Origin: Candidatus Uhrbacteria bacterium
GTDB lineage: Bacteria; Patescibacteriota; Patescibacteriia; 2-12-FULL-60-25
Reading direction: 5' to 3'
Assembly (NCBI GenBank): GCA_030649995.1
Contig: JAUSEV010000042.1
Span: 29,665-93,664, forward strand
DNA length: 64,000 nucleotides
Shown here piece by piece: positions 41,247-50,038 of this stretch. The notes beneath the pieces are model-generated. The model was not told the origin of the DNA, ran no database searches, and saw only the letters and a list, made by a program, of their open reading frames with translations. Position 1 is the stretch's first letter. Each line of letters begins with the position of its first letter. The position numbers were made by a program, and so were the translations under genes.

Positions 41247-43558
41247 CGTCGCGGTCCTCGAATACCACCTGTCCCTGTCGCGAGTTTTGGAGTCGTTACG
41301 GTTTGAGGAGGGGTCACCGCTCCTTGTGTGCCGTTGCCTCCTTGGAGGATGTTCTGAAAAATCTGCCTGACTGATGGATCAAGTTTTTCGGCAAAGGCTA
41401 AAACTTTTTCCTGTTCTTCCGGTAAACGTGCCAGAGTGAATTTGTAGGCGAGTTGCGCGTAAAAATTCGGTTGCGTCGCCGGGACGTTGGGCAATTGATC
41501 CACTAACTTACGCAAACCTTCCTTATCGCCCAACGCCATATACGCATCGGCGAGCGGAATCAACTCGCGGGCATCAACAAATGGATGAGGATATTTGACC
41601 GTCTGCGACAAAATAATTTCTTTTGATCCCTCTTGCGGATCCGGTTTGTCGTAAAAAAGAACAAGTCCGTACATCCAATGCCCTTCTCCCAAATCCAAAT
41701 CAAAATCTTTTACCTTTTTATACAGTTCGAGCATTTCCGCTTTGCGGCCCATACGGAGATATAAATTCCCCAGCCCATAATACAGTTGCTGACGTTTTGG
41801 ACTGGTTTCGATCCCGGCCAGATATTCGCGCTCGGCAACAGCCGCCTCCGACGGAAGATAGGAAGCTACAACCGCGGCAAGTTGCGCGTAGATCAAATGC
41901 GGATGCGTATTGTGTCCATGACGACGGATTTCTTCTTCATTTATCCGCTTGACGAGACGGTATTGATCCTGCCAATTCGGCAACTTGGTGAGATTTCCTT
42001 GCGAGGCTGTTTGAATCAAATTGCGGGACAAGAGAAACGACTGTTCGTCCACATACGGAGTCCAAATGTTCGCCGCGGCTTGCGCTTGTGAAAATCCATA
42101 CGTGGTTCCAAAAGCATTGTTTGCGGAAATCGCCAAACGAGACGCCTCAAACGGCAAAAGAGATGTGCGCCAAACGAGCAACAGAGCCAAACACTGAAGC
42201 AACCCGTAAGCAAACCAAGAAAATCCTCGTTTCTGTTTTTCTGAATCCACCGGAGCGGTCACTTCTCCCTGACCCACAAACTCCCCTCGCGTCGCGGCAA
42301 TCACGATTCCATAAAGCAAAAAACTCATGGAAAAAAGGGCCGGATGGTCAAACACAAACAAATTTTGGACAAAATAAGCAACAGGAAGAGCAAAGAGAAT
42401 AGCCGCGATGGGCAGATCGATCCATTGACGCCGAAACGCTCGCCAGATCGAGGTGAACATGGCCACAAAAATCATCAGAAACGTGACAAGACCAAAAATC
42501 CCGGTCATGGATAGCACGTCTAAAATCGTATTGTGGGCCCGATCAAACCATGTTTCATAAACACCAAAACGCAAAGATTGAGGATTGTACTTGTAATTAA
42601 ACAGTAAATGAAAATTATCAAAACCCCAACCGGTAAGCGGTCTTTCCTTAAATCCCTTCCAGGCGATATTCCAAGCGATAAAACGGGTCGAAACGGATCC
42701 GGAAAAATTTGTCAGACGCGCAAAACCGGAATTTCGGACAAACGAACTATCGCGAAACGCAAAGAGCATACCGTACGTCACAAAAAGCAGGGCGATAAAT
42801 CCTAAAATGCCGTAACGCGCTCTGTGATTTTTTGTAAAAATTCCATAAAAAGCGGCAAACATGATCAAACCGACGGCTAAACCGATCAAGGCTCCTCTCG
42901 ATTGAGCGGCCATAAACGCGGCCATATCCACTACAGCCAGCGCCGCGTAAAACCATCGCGCCATTTTTGATGGAGTTTTGAAAAATAAAAGAGTCAAAAA
43001 AGCCAAGTTAAAAATTTGATAGGCTCCCATATAAATCGGGTTATCCAGAAGACCGCCGACTCGACCGCTTGCCGGAAACAGCAACAGGCGAGGATAGACT
43101 TTTTGCAAGAGTGCCACGATCGCCATGATAGCCGACAACACCACCTCATAATTTAATAACCGACGCCAGTTGGTCCAACGAGGAAGAACGCTTATGGTCA
43201 TGGTGAGCCACGCGAGAAAATGGAGAAGCGTAAAAAGTCCGTTCATCCGTTCTTGATTCCCCCACCAACTCCGCACAGGATCTTCGGCAAAAACCATGGA
43301 CAAAGCGATGGCGATGAAATACGCCACAATGGCTCCATAGAGAAAATCTAACTTCGGACGATATTTTGGTTCCATCCATGCCAGAATGACGTACGCGGGC
43401 AAGGTCAACCCGATCAACACCTGAAAAAATATGAGCTTGGAAAAAACGAATGGAAAAATCACGATGGGAATAAACACGAGCGGCATGAGCAATCCCCCAT
43501 ACACGCCTACATAGGTCATCCCTTTCAAAAACGAAACGATATTTTGTCGATTCATCAT
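41243..43558 (-). CDS. O-antigen ligase/polymerase-type membrane protein with C-terminal TPR-like tail
   Basis: The first 460 residues hold about 12 membrane helices. SRGALIGLAVGLIMF and FKERPLTGWGFDNFHLLF with FDRAHNTILDVLSMTGIFGL are the Wzy_C/WaaL ligase signatures (outer Arg and His). From about 520 the protein is soluble, with helix-turn-helix pairs (SPKRQQLYYGLGNLYLRMGRK) resembling tetratricopeptide repeats, ending in a Pro/Gly/Thr tail. It should polymerise glycan units or join them to an acceptor on the outer face; the TPR part may hold the acceptor protein. 771 residues. Confidence 0.85.
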   Translation of the reverse strand: MMNRQNIVSFLKGMTYVGVYGGLLMPLVFIPIVIFPFVFSKLIFFQVLIGLTLPAYVILAWMEPKYRPKLDFLYGAIVAYFIAIALSMVFAEDPVRSWWGNQERMNGLFTLLHFLAWLTMTISVLPRWTNWRRLLNYEVVLSAIMAIVALLQKVYPRLLLFPASGRVGGLLDNPIYMGAYQIFNLAFLTLLFFKTPSKMARWFYAALAVVDMAAFMAAQSRGALIGLAVGLIMFAAFYGIFTKNHRARYGILGFIALLFVTYGMLFAFRDSSFVRNSGFARLTNFSGSVSTRFIAWNIAWKGFKERPLTGWGFDNFHLLFNYKYNPQSLRFGVYETWFDRAHNTILDVLSMTGIFGLVTFLMIFVAMFTSIWRAFRRQWIDLPIAAILFALPVAYFVQNLFVFDHPALFSMSFLLYGIVIAATRGEFVGQGEVTAPVDSEKQKRGFSWFAYGLLQCLALLLVWRTSLLPFEASRLAISANNAFGTTYGFSQAQAAANIWTPYVDEQSFLLSRNLIQTASQGNLTKLPNWQDQYRLVKRINEEEIRRHGHNTHPHLIYAQLAAVVASYLPSEAAVAEREYLAGIETSPKRQQLYYGLGNLYLRMGRKAEMLELYKKVKDFDLDLGEGHWMYGLVLFYDKPDPQEGSKEIILSQTVKYPHPFVDARELIPLADAYMALGDKEGLRKLVDQLPNVPATQPNFYAQLAYKFTLARLPEEQEKVLAFAEKLDPSVRQIFQNILQGGNGTQGAVTPPQTVTTPKLATGTGGIRGPRR

Positions 43559-43617
43559 AAGGTCTACGAAATTACGAAATGGTCTACGAAATTACGAATT
43601 ATCACGAATATACGAAT
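43559..43617. repeat. A/T-rich repeat with TACGAAAT units, partly in period 7
   Basis: GGTCTACGAAATTACGAAAT occurs with its main part repeated (TCTACGAAATTACGAA twice, 21 bases apart), followed by TATACGAATATAG. The spacing is three heptamers, but single units alternate between 7 and 8 bases, so this is a less regular relative of the heptamer loci. Confidence 0.5.
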
Positions 43618-43647
43618 ATAGAAAAAAGAATAGCATGGAGCGCAAAT

Positions 43648-43682
43648 AAAAACTACCCCCACCAAATGGTGGGGGTAGTTTT
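43648..43682 (-). terminator. Terminator of the giant surface-protein gene
   Basis: ACTACCCCCACCA and TGGTGGGGGTAGT form a 13-bp GC-rich stem with a tight loop, flanked by A and T runs on both sides. On the minus strand it follows the stop at 43689 and ends in TTTTTATTT. It can work in both directions. Confidence 0.9.
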
Positions 43683-43688
43683 AATGGA

Positions 43689-46600
43689 TTACCGACTCAA
43701 GGATTGACTTGAGGTCAGGTCTTCCACGTACACATCATCCGTCCAATCGCGAGAACCGCTTGACGAGGCAACGCTCGAATTATGCGGAACTTCTGCCTGA
43801 TCGGACCAGAGGAAGGTACCGACGGCATTCGCCGTATTGGCACCACCAGTTGTGGTATCGATGTTCGGACCTACCACGCCGCCGGAAGAAGTGACGGATT
43901 GTCCCGTCAGATAACCGGTGACGATCGTGGATCCACCCGTTCGATTAAACGAGAGACTGATCGAATCGCCTGATACGATCGTGCCACCGATGGTCGCGTG
44001 CAACGTATAGCTGTTGCCCGAACCGGCAATGGTGTCTTCATTGACGAAGGACACGATGATCGATCCCGTGGTGGAAGCGACGTTCCACGTTCCGGCATAC
44101 AGATCACGTTCGTTGTCATTCACAATGCGGATATCGGCCTGAGCGACATCGGTCGCACCGCGGCGCAGACGGAAGTTGGACAAAGCCAAGCTGCTGCCTG
44201 AGGACGTGCTCTTTGAGAAGGTAAAGATAAACTTCTTCAGAGAGACGGAGCCGGCGCTGTCAGCCGAGACGTTGAACTTGTACAGATCAGAGTCTTGACC
44301 GGACACCAGAGTCGTCGAGGACAAAGCCTGACGTACCACTGTTGGCTTGGTTCGGCGGAGCACAAAGGTGTTTCCGACCGTTCCACCTGTCATATTCGAG
44401 CTCGTGGCATACACCCGATCACCGGATGCGGCGCCCGTGGCGCGAATGTTGTACTTATCCGTGTAGCTGCTGTTCCATTCACCGTCGGAGAGGTTTGCTC
44501 CGATACCCAAGGCTACGGTGTTTCCCGAGCGCGCCACACCGGTGGTCGCACCGCTCACGGAAGACGAGGCTTGAGCATTGGCAAGCTTTCCCCAGATCTG
44601 GAAGGTTGCGGATGCACCCTTCGGGATGGTGATTGGATTGGCGGAGATATCAACGTCCTTGTTTCGGAGAGATCCTGAAGGCAAGACATCCCATCCCTTT
44701 ACCGCACCGTCCTTTGCGATGGCAACGGAGGTAAAGTTGGCGGCATCTCCGGAAGACGTGACGTTGATACGATCAATCGACATGTCTTCATACTGGGCAG
44801 TGCCCTTGAATTGAGCCAAGTTCTGCCAGACATCGCCACCCATCACCAAGATGGTCGGCTGACGGAGGTTGTCCGTCGCGATCGTCAAGGTTCCTGCGGC
44901 GGCAATGGTCTGAATAACAGACTGTCCCGTTGTTGCGGCGTTGCCAGTTACTCCGGTGGACAACGTGGCTGTCACGCTGTTGGAGTCCTGATCTTGAGAC
45001 GTCACATCGGTTGAAGCGGTCGCGATGCCGATGGCAAAGCTGTCACCCGTGCTCGTGGCATTCACCACGGAATCAGCCGTACAATTGACCGTCAAAGTCT
45101 TTGACATGCCTTTTGTGAGCTTAAGATTCATGTTGGTGATGTTCATCGTGCCGAGGGTGGTGTCCGGAGCTTGAGCTAATCCTACTTGGCTCGTTCCATC
45201 ATACAACGCGCAGGAGGTCACCACATTGGTCAAATTGGCCGCTGTGTATGCGCCACCAACGATTGTTTTTCCGGAACCCGTGAGCTTCATGGACGTAACC
45301 AAGATATCGCTCTGGGCGCCGGCGGTGAGCACCAAGCCCAACGCAGGAACATTGGTCTGCTTTTTTACATAGGTGTTGGAAGAAGGAGAACCGGCCAAGC
45401 TGATATCCAAGCTGGAATTCTTTACCGTCATGGCATTTCCCGTGATCGGAGAGTTTGGAACGATCTTGGCAACGGCGAGATATTCACCCGTATTGATAAT
45501 ACGGACATCGGTTGAACCGAAGATCGCGCTGCTCGCGTTGTCCAAACGCACCTGATACGACTTGCCGATGTAACCATTGCCCTGTCCGGCATCCGTCGAG
45601 TCTTCGGCGTTGGCCAAATCCGCGGTAATGCCAAGATTAAGGGTGGTACCCATCTTTAAGGTGAACGCGTCCGAGAGCGTAATCTTTCCGCTCGTGTTGG
45701 CTGCGTCATTCAACGTGGAAGGCAATGAGGTCGGCCCCATCACCGTCGCGCCCGTATCGAGGTTTTTGATCTTAATATCACGGAAGTATTCCGTTCCATC
45801 GCTCGCCGTAGCCACAACGCCGTTTCCCTTGACAAGGGACGTGGCCGTGGTACCGGCAATGAAGAATGGAATGTTCTTGATTTCGAGATCGCTATCGGAA
45901 CTGGTGAGGGCAAACTTGTAGAGTTGAACATCTTGTGAACCCTTGGCGATGTTCTGCGTGGCCGGGCCGTTAAAGGCAACGGTCAGCTGACCACCTTGAG
46001 TTGTCACTTCGATGTAGTTTGATCCCGTTCCATCAAACGAACCGGTGGTACACGTGCCGGACGAAGCGATACAAACGTTCGCTCCTGAATTGTACACTTT
46101 GTCTATCGCGTACACGTCCGTTGTGTATTCGACGTAAGTTTTAATGGTTCGAGAAGAACGACCCGCTACTTTGGCGTGTAAGGAGAAAGTCTTGGTCGTG
46201 CCATTTGTCAAGAGGAATGGCGGGTTAAAGCTCAAGACGATCTTGTCATTGACCAAAGCGGCTGCGGTCGCAACCGGTGTCGCACCCTGATAAAGAGTCA
46301 AGGCACTAAGATCCGTATTGGTGATCGAACCGGCTTGCAACAGAGTTAAGCGGCGAATCTCCACATCGTTGGTGTTTGCCACCAGTTTGAAGTTGGAAAT
46401 TTCCACATCCGCTTGACCCACGTTCGGGTTGGTTGGTTGTGTGCCGACTTGGACATCCACACGAGCCGCGCTCGCCGTTCCAACGGTAAACACGTTGCCG
46501 CGTACCGGGAATGAACCGCCAACCGTACCGGAACCGCTGATCACGATAGAAGCTGGGTCCTGAAGTTCAAAGCCGTGCTGACCGCCCGTGGACGAAGGTC

Positions 46601-47648
46601 CGGAGAAGTCACCCTGGAGTACCAATGAAAGTGGTGTCCCTTGCTTGACCGTGATACTGAGCGAGTTAAACTCAACCAAATTCGTGGTGGAGTTCACCGT
46701 GCGACCGGAGGTCAAACGGGTCCCGCTGCCATCATACAGATACACATTTGAGAAATCTGTCGTGGAACCGATACCGACGCGGTGAAAGCGCAAACCTGTG
46801 ACAACCACATCGCCGGCGCTCGCCGCAAAGGTGAACTTGGCTAACTCAACAGAAGCCGCATTCTTCGGTACTGTCACGCCTGCTGGCGTATCGGTAGCCA
46901 AAGTAACGCCAAGTGTTCCGGTAGGAGCCGGTGGCTGACCTGGAGTAACCGAACCGGCAATGACCGTGTCCGCCAAAGCAGATTCACGAGCAGTCACATC
47001 TGCACCGGCAGGGTATACGATGGTCGTCTGAATCACATTCACCGCGTTCCAACCGTTGGCATCAAACGCGCCGCTCATGATTTTACGTTTCTGACCATTC
47101 CACACAACATACCAGTCGCTTGAACCCGCATACGAGATCAAGGTTCCGTCCGGATGAACCGCCGTTGGAACAGATGAGCCAACCGTGTAGTTCACGAAGA
47201 AGCCGTCCGGAACGTCAACCACGCGCTGTGCCCAATTGGCACCGTAGAGAGCGATGGCGACCGCTTCGGATTCGATCCAATGCAAGACACCGCCCTTGGT
47301 GACCGCATAGGTTTTTGGATCCGTCGTAATTTTTACTAATTTTGTTCCAGGACGAGTGGTGACGTTTCCGCCAATCATGATGGCGGCCAATTCTGCATCT
47401 GTAATGGTCTTAACAGAAGAGAAATCCTTATACCAAGAGAAATACGTCTTTTCGTTCGGGAACACGTAACGCTTTTGATCCGCCGCATAGTAATACACGG
47501 CAGGACCTGATGCCTTAATCAGATCACCGGCAGAAAGAGTCGCGGCAGAAGCCACACCCGGAAGGGCGAGCGTACCAAACCCCACTGACCAGAGGATCGT
47601 GGTAAAGGTCACGAAGCTGGAGAATATTTTATGAATACGTTTACTCAT
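43689..47648 (-). CDS. Giant secreted surface (S-layer-like) protein
   Basis: The ATG at 47648 (MSKRIHKIFSSFVTF...) gives 1,319 residues with a signal peptide ending near GVASA/AT. Next come two short modules around LIKASGPAVYYYAADQKRYVF and YAVTKGGVLHWIESEAVAIALYG, a form I associate with surface proteins of Patescibacteria. A chain of beta-sandwich-like repeats rich in Thr, Ser, Gly and Val fills residues 270-1270. The end LWSDQAEVPH...GSRDWTDDVYVEDL is shared with the lipoprotein at 52913-54199. Codons are more C/G-ending than in the glycan genes, suggesting high expression. It lies downstream of the ECF sigma/DUF5667 pair, behind a structured leader. Likely the main cell-surface protein and a glycosylation target; both are inferences. 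Confidence 0.8.
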   Translation of the reverse strand: MSKRIHKIFSSFVTFTTILWSVGFGTLALPGVASAATLSAGDLIKASGPAVYYYAADQKRYVFPNEKTYFSWYKDFSSVKTITDAELAAIMIGGNVTTRPGTKLVKITTDPKTYAVTKGGVLHWIESEAVAIALYGANWAQRVVDVPDGFFVNYTVGSSVPTAVHPDGTLISYAGSSDWYVVWNGQKRKIMSGAFDANGWNAVNVIQTTIVYPAGADVTARESALADTVIAGSVTPGQPPAPTGTLGVTLATDTPAGVTVPKNAASVELAKFTFAASAGDVVVTGLRFHRVGIGSTTDFSNVYLYDGSGTRLTSGRTVNSTTNLVEFNSLSITVKQGTPLSLVLQGDFSGPSSTGGQHGFELQDPASIVISGSGTVGGSFPVRGNVFTVGTASAARVDVQVGTQPTNPNVGQADVEISNFKLVANTNDVEIRRLTLLQAGSITNTDLSALTLYQGATPVATAAALVNDKIVLSFNPPFLLTNGTTKTFSLHAKVAGRSSRTIKTYVEYTTDVYAIDKVYNSGANVCIASSGTCTTGSFDGTGSNYIEVTTQGGQLTVAFNGPATQNIAKGSQDVQLYKFALTSSDSDLEIKNIPFFIAGTTATSLVKGNGVVATASDGTEYFRDIKIKNLDTGATVMGPTSLPSTLNDAANTSGKITLSDAFTLKMGTTLNLGITADLANAEDSTDAGQGNGYIGKSYQVRLDNASSAIFGSTDVRIINTGEYLAVAKIVPNSPITGNAMTVKNSSLDISLAGSPSSNTYVKKQTNVPALGLVLTAGAQSDILVTSMKLTGSGKTIVGGAYTAANLTNVVTSCALYDGTSQVGLAQAPDTTLGTMNITNMNLKLTKGMSKTLTVNCTADSVVNATSTGDSFAIGIATASTDVTSQDQDSNSVTATLSTGVTGNAATTGQSVIQTIAAAGTLTIATDNLRQPTILVMGGDVWQNLAQFKGTAQYEDMSIDRINVTSSGDAANFTSVAIAKDGAVKGWDVLPSGSLRNKDVDISANPITIPKGASATFQIWGKLANAQASSSVSGATTGVARSGNTVALGIGANLSDGEWNSSYTDKYNIRATGAASGDRVYATSSNMTGGTVGNTFVLRRTKPTVVRQALSSTTLVSGQDSDLYKFNVSADSAGSVSLKKFIFTFSKSTSSGSSLALSNFRLRRGATDVAQADIRIVNDNERDLYAGTWNVASTTGSIIVSFVNEDTIAGSGNSYTLHATIGGTIVSGDSISLSFNRTGGSTIVTGYLTGQSVTSSGGVVGPNIDTTTGGANTANAVGTFLWSDQAEVPHNSSVASSSGSRDWTDDVYVEDLTSSQSLSR

Positions 47649-47651
47649 AGA

Positions 47652-47670
47652 TGAAACCCTTTTGAAGGGG
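47652..47670 (-). promoter_or_regulatory. Hairpin at the start codon of the surface-protein gene
   Basis: CCCTT and AAGGG, with a CAA loop, lie about 8 bases upstream of the ATG on the minus strand. The AAGGG is also the only Shine-Dalgarno-like stretch, so the hairpin could hide it and control translation. Confidence 0.4.
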
Positions 47671-47729
47671 TCTCGCAATCAGGTGGATCTTTTTCAGATC
47701 ACCATGATTAAGAGAAAGAAGGATGAAGA

Positions 47730-47780
47730 ATAAAAGTTTGGATTCTCCGCCAAAGACGGAGTCGACCTTAAAATCCAAAC
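47730..47780 (-). terminator. Two-part hairpin with U-tract between the DUF5667 gene and the surface-protein gene
   Basis: On the minus strand GTTTGGATT and AATCCAAAC (47772-47780 and 47736-47744) enclose a second stem CTCCG/CGGAG (57-61 and 45-49 of the 477xx range), then CTTTTATTCTTC. It may be the terminator of the sigma operon or an attenuator in the leader of the surface-protein gene. Confidence 0.6.
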
Positions 47781-47826
47781 GGACGAACGGAATAATCTGC
47801 AGAACAGGCCTGGAATCTTTTCGTTT

Positions 47827-47911
47827 TTAGGCGATGCGGATTCCCCCACCTGTCAGGATAGCCGTCGAGCTCTCGCCCGACAGATGCCCTGTCGCTTGGG
47901 GGAAGCGAACG
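47827..47911 (-). ncRNA. Candidate structured RNA, multi-hairpin with possible pseudoknot
   Basis: Directly after the DUF5667 stop, the minus strand can fold as TCGCTT-CCCCC-AAGCGA, CGACAG-GGCAT-CTGTCG, GCGAG-AG-CTCG(A) and CCTG-A-CAGG in succession, followed by GGGGG, which can pair with the CCCCC loop of the first hairpin. Several perfect stems in 85 bases without a U-tract is unlike a plain terminator. It lies about 180-260 bases before the surface-protein start, so it may be a leader regulatory element or a separate small RNA. It fits no riboswitch class I can recall. Confidence 0.45.
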
Positions 47912-48952
47912 TTATGGAGAAGACGGTATGGTGGTCGAAGCGTTAAACTCAACCACGGTCTTTTCCGCGGTCGTCACCACCTTTACGGTTTCCAATAACG
48001 CGGCGGTGACTTCGGTAAGTTTACCTTCCTCCAACAGCTGTTTCGTTTGAGTTAATGACTCTTTTGCCGTATTAATTTGCGTCAAGACGGTAGAGGAAGA
48101 CGTGTTTGAAGTTGATGTCTCCGACAATTTTTTGCTTGTATTGGAAATATTGTCTGCCATTCCCTGAACCTTGCCTTGGATGGAGCGAACAATTTCCTCA
48201 TTGCTCATGACCTCTTTCATGTTTGGCGTGTCATGCGCCACCACCAAAATCTGCACGGCCTTAACTCCCGTATTTACAGCGGCAACCTCCGCTTCCGCCA
48301 CCTTAACTTGCGTCTCCGCGGAAACGCTCGGCTTTAATTGTTTTAAAGCCTCAAGCGCGTCCACGCTGGTTTGATCGATGAGTTTAGCGGTCTCGGCCAA
48401 TTGTTGACCGACCGATTCTTGATGTGTCACCTCGTTGAGCTGCGTTTTTACGGTATCAAAATCGCGTTTCAAAATCTCCGCTGACGCCTTAATACGAGCC
48501 GGTCGCTTAACGCCTTCAGACGAAGCGATCTCTCGCATCTCCTGTAAACGACCGGTAAGAAATTCCGTTTTTAACTGTAATTTATCTTTTTTTCCGGACG
48601 TAAAAGCCAAGCGCGTCTGTTCCATGGCGAGCTTTACCGGATGAAAAAAATCTCCGGGGAGCGATCGTTCTGCTGCGGAAACGGTTGCGATCGATCCGCC
48701 AAAAGCCACGCTCAAAACCGATAACGCCGCCAATACCGGACCACGCAACGCGGCCAACCATTGACTTGGCAAGAAAGCGCGTGCAACCACGCGCCACCTC
48801 GCCCACAGGGAAACGGAAGCGGCCGGCATGCTGTTACCGACTTGCATTAAAAGGATTCCTCTGGTGCGTAAAACCCACGCCGCATCCGGCGTGATTCCGC
48901 GTTTGATATTCCGAATCGCTTCCAATCTTTTTTTCATCTCTTGCTTATTCAT
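47912..48952 (-). CDS. DUF5667-type membrane protein, probable anti-sigma partner
   Basis: The 346-residue protein has a cytoplasmic N-terminus (about 65 residues), one membrane helix around 68-92 (GPVLAALSVLSVAFGGSIATVSAA) cut at both ends, then ERSLPGDFFHPVKLAMEQTRLAFT, the typical DUF5667 opening just outside the membrane, and a long helical, Ser/Thr-ending outer part. DUF5667 proteins often follow ECF sigma factor genes. Here the sigma gene lies 9 bases upstream. It would hold the sigma factor at the membrane and sense the envelope. The outer half is Thr/Ser-rich. Confidence 0.75.
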   Translation of the reverse strand: MNKQEMKKRLEAIRNIKRGITPDAAWVLRTRGILLMQVGNSMPAASVSLWARWRVVARAFLPSQWLAALRGPVLAALSVLSVAFGGSIATVSAAERSLPGDFFHPVKLAMEQTRLAFTSGKKDKLQLKTEFLTGRLQEMREIASSEGVKRPARIKASAEILKRDFDTVKTQLNEVTHQESVGQQLAETAKLIDQTSVDALEALKQLKPSVSAETQVKVAEAEVAAVNTGVKAVQILVVAHDTPNMKEVMSNEEIVRSIQGKVQGMADNISNTSKKLSETSTSNTSSSTVLTQINTAKESLTQTKQLLEEGKLTEVTAALLETVKVVTTAEKTVVEFNASTTIPSSP

Positions 48953-48961
48953 GGAGTGAAA

Positions 48962-49537
48962 TTATAGAAGAGTGTCTAAAGCCTTCATGGCGCGGTGGTA
49001 AATCACACGAACATTTCCGGAAGTTTTCTCCAAAACGATGGCAATATCTCCAAAGGACAGACCATCAACCAATCGCAGCAACAAAACGTCACGATAATCT
49101 TCCTTCAGTTTGGACAGCCGATCGAGCATGAGAGACAAATCGGCTCTGGCCTCAATAAGCGCCAAGCCTCGTGAACGATCGGACGGATCTGTGATGAGCC
49201 CTACATCAGTAGACGTGTCAGAACCGTGAAACGTTACAGGATCAACTACTTTCTCCGTTATGGCCTGTTTTCTGTAAGCATCAACCACGAGATTCCGAGC
49301 AATGCGATACAGGAAAGCACGAAAATTTTGAATGGTATTCTGTTGATTCTGAACATATTGCCAGCAACGCAGGAACGTTTCTGCCGTAACATCTTCTGCC
49401 ATCTCTTTAGATGGTAATTTCAAAAAAACAAACCGATAAATCGAGGTGACATACCGGTCATAAAGCGAGGCAAAAGCCTGCTCATCATGTTTCGTGCGAA
49501 GACGAAAAAGAAGATAATGGTCAAAAAGACTGGTCAT
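48962..49537 (-). CDS. ECF-type sigma-70 factor
   Basis: A 191-residue group 4 sigma factor: FASLYDRYVTSIYRFVFLKLPSKEMAEDVTAETFLRCW is region 2 (given here in two halves, with FLRCWQYV at its end), and LSKLKEDYRDVLLLRLVDGLSFGDIAIVLEKTSGNVRVIYHRAMKAL is region 4 with the helix-turn-helix. No region 1 or 3, as in ECF factors. With the DUF5667 gene it forms a sigma/anti-sigma pair directly upstream of the giant surface-protein gene, so an envelope-stress or surface-layer control role is likely. Confidence 0.9.
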   Translation of the reverse strand: MTSLFDHYLLFRLRTKHDEQAFASLYDRYVTSIYRFVFLKLPSKEMAEDVTAETFLRCWQYVQNQQNTIQNFRAFLYRIARNLVVDAYRKQAITEKVVDPVTFHGSDTSTDVGLITDPSDRSRGLALIEARADLSLMLDRLSKLKEDYRDVLLLRLVDGLSFGDIAIVLEKTSGNVRVIYHRAMKALDTLL

Positions 49538-49668
49538 GGACTGATTTTCATGACAAATACCGGCTTATTCTCACACGATAGGCTTGACTGTAAAGACCCG
49601 ACCATCATGCTCTTTCCGACGGAAAAAAGCAAATGGTTCAAATAATCAACGCTATAAAACACCTTAAA

Positions 49669-49696
49669 ATAGACTTTATCTCAATCAATAGTCTAT
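49669..49696. promoter_or_regulatory. Candidate operator, ATAGACT-N14-AGTCTAT
   Basis: Two 7-base arms (49669-49675 and 49690-49696) are exact reverse complements with centres 21 bases apart, two helical turns. They lie 8 bases upstream of the -35 box of the HTH gene and could be bound by its product or by another dimeric regulator. Confidence 0.45.
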
Positions 49697-49703
49697 ACTT
49701 GTG

Positions 49704-49730
49704 TTGACAATTAGTGTGTTTTGCTATAAC
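49704..49730 (+). promoter_or_regulatory. Extended -10 promoter, near-leaderless, of the HTH gene
   Basis: TTGACA (49704-49709) and TATAAC (49725-49730) are 15 bases apart, short, but TGC before the -10 makes an extended -10 element. The start would be at about 49737 and the ATG is at 49739, so the message has almost no leader. Confidence 0.65.
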
Positions 49731-49738
49731 CTAACTAC

Positions 49739-50038
49739 ATGACAATAAAGAAAGTTGATGCTCAAGCCGATGAACAGCCTGTCCGAGTTTCGGTAAGCGA
49801 GGCTGCCAGACTGTTTGGGGTAAATCCTCGAACCGTGCGACGGGCCATTCAAAAAAATGTCTTACGTTATATTGTCGTTCATAATCGCTACAAAATTTTA
49901 TTTTCCTCGCTCGTGGCTTGGTCACAGCAACATCCTGCCATTCTTCATAAGCGAGATAAACAAGGCATAGGTCAATGGGTGGACCAATGGAAAATCCGAA
50001 ACACACTCTACTCTCCGCGAGCGCCAAAAATTGAGTGA
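49739..50038 (+). CDS. Small helix-turn-helix DNA-binding protein (excisionase/MerR-like)
   Basis: VRVSVSEAARLFGVNPRTVRRAI (residues 15-37, an HTH_17-like helix-turn-helix) followed by YIVVHNRYKILFSSLVAWSQ, the wing, is typical of excisionase-like DNA-binding proteins; 99 residues. The last third (HKRDKQGIGQWVDQW) is unassigned. It is divergent from the sigma factor gene and could control it or itself through the inverted repeat at 49669. No integrase lies near, so a phage excisionase role is not supported. Stop codon abuts that of the next, convergent gene. Confidence 0.75.
   Translation: MTIKKVDAQADEQPVRVSVSEAARLFGVNPRTVRRAIQKNVLRYIVVHNRYKILFSSLVAWSQQHPAILHKRDKQGIGQWVDQWKIRNTLYSPRAPKIE

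Noticed and set aside
47827..47911. GEMM (c-di-GMP-I) riboswitch, prompted by ACAGGGCA
   Set aside because: The conserved receptor-loop stem and second half of the motif are not present; only the short string is similar.
49538..49660. ECF-type self-controlled promoter (GAACC ... CGTC) before the sigma gene
   Set aside because: The spacing between the two parts is short (about 13 bases) and I found no second example before the surface-protein gene to support it.
49739..50038. Phage excisionase or prophage border
   Set aside because: The HTH protein is excisionase-like, but no integrase, phage structural gene or att site is near it.
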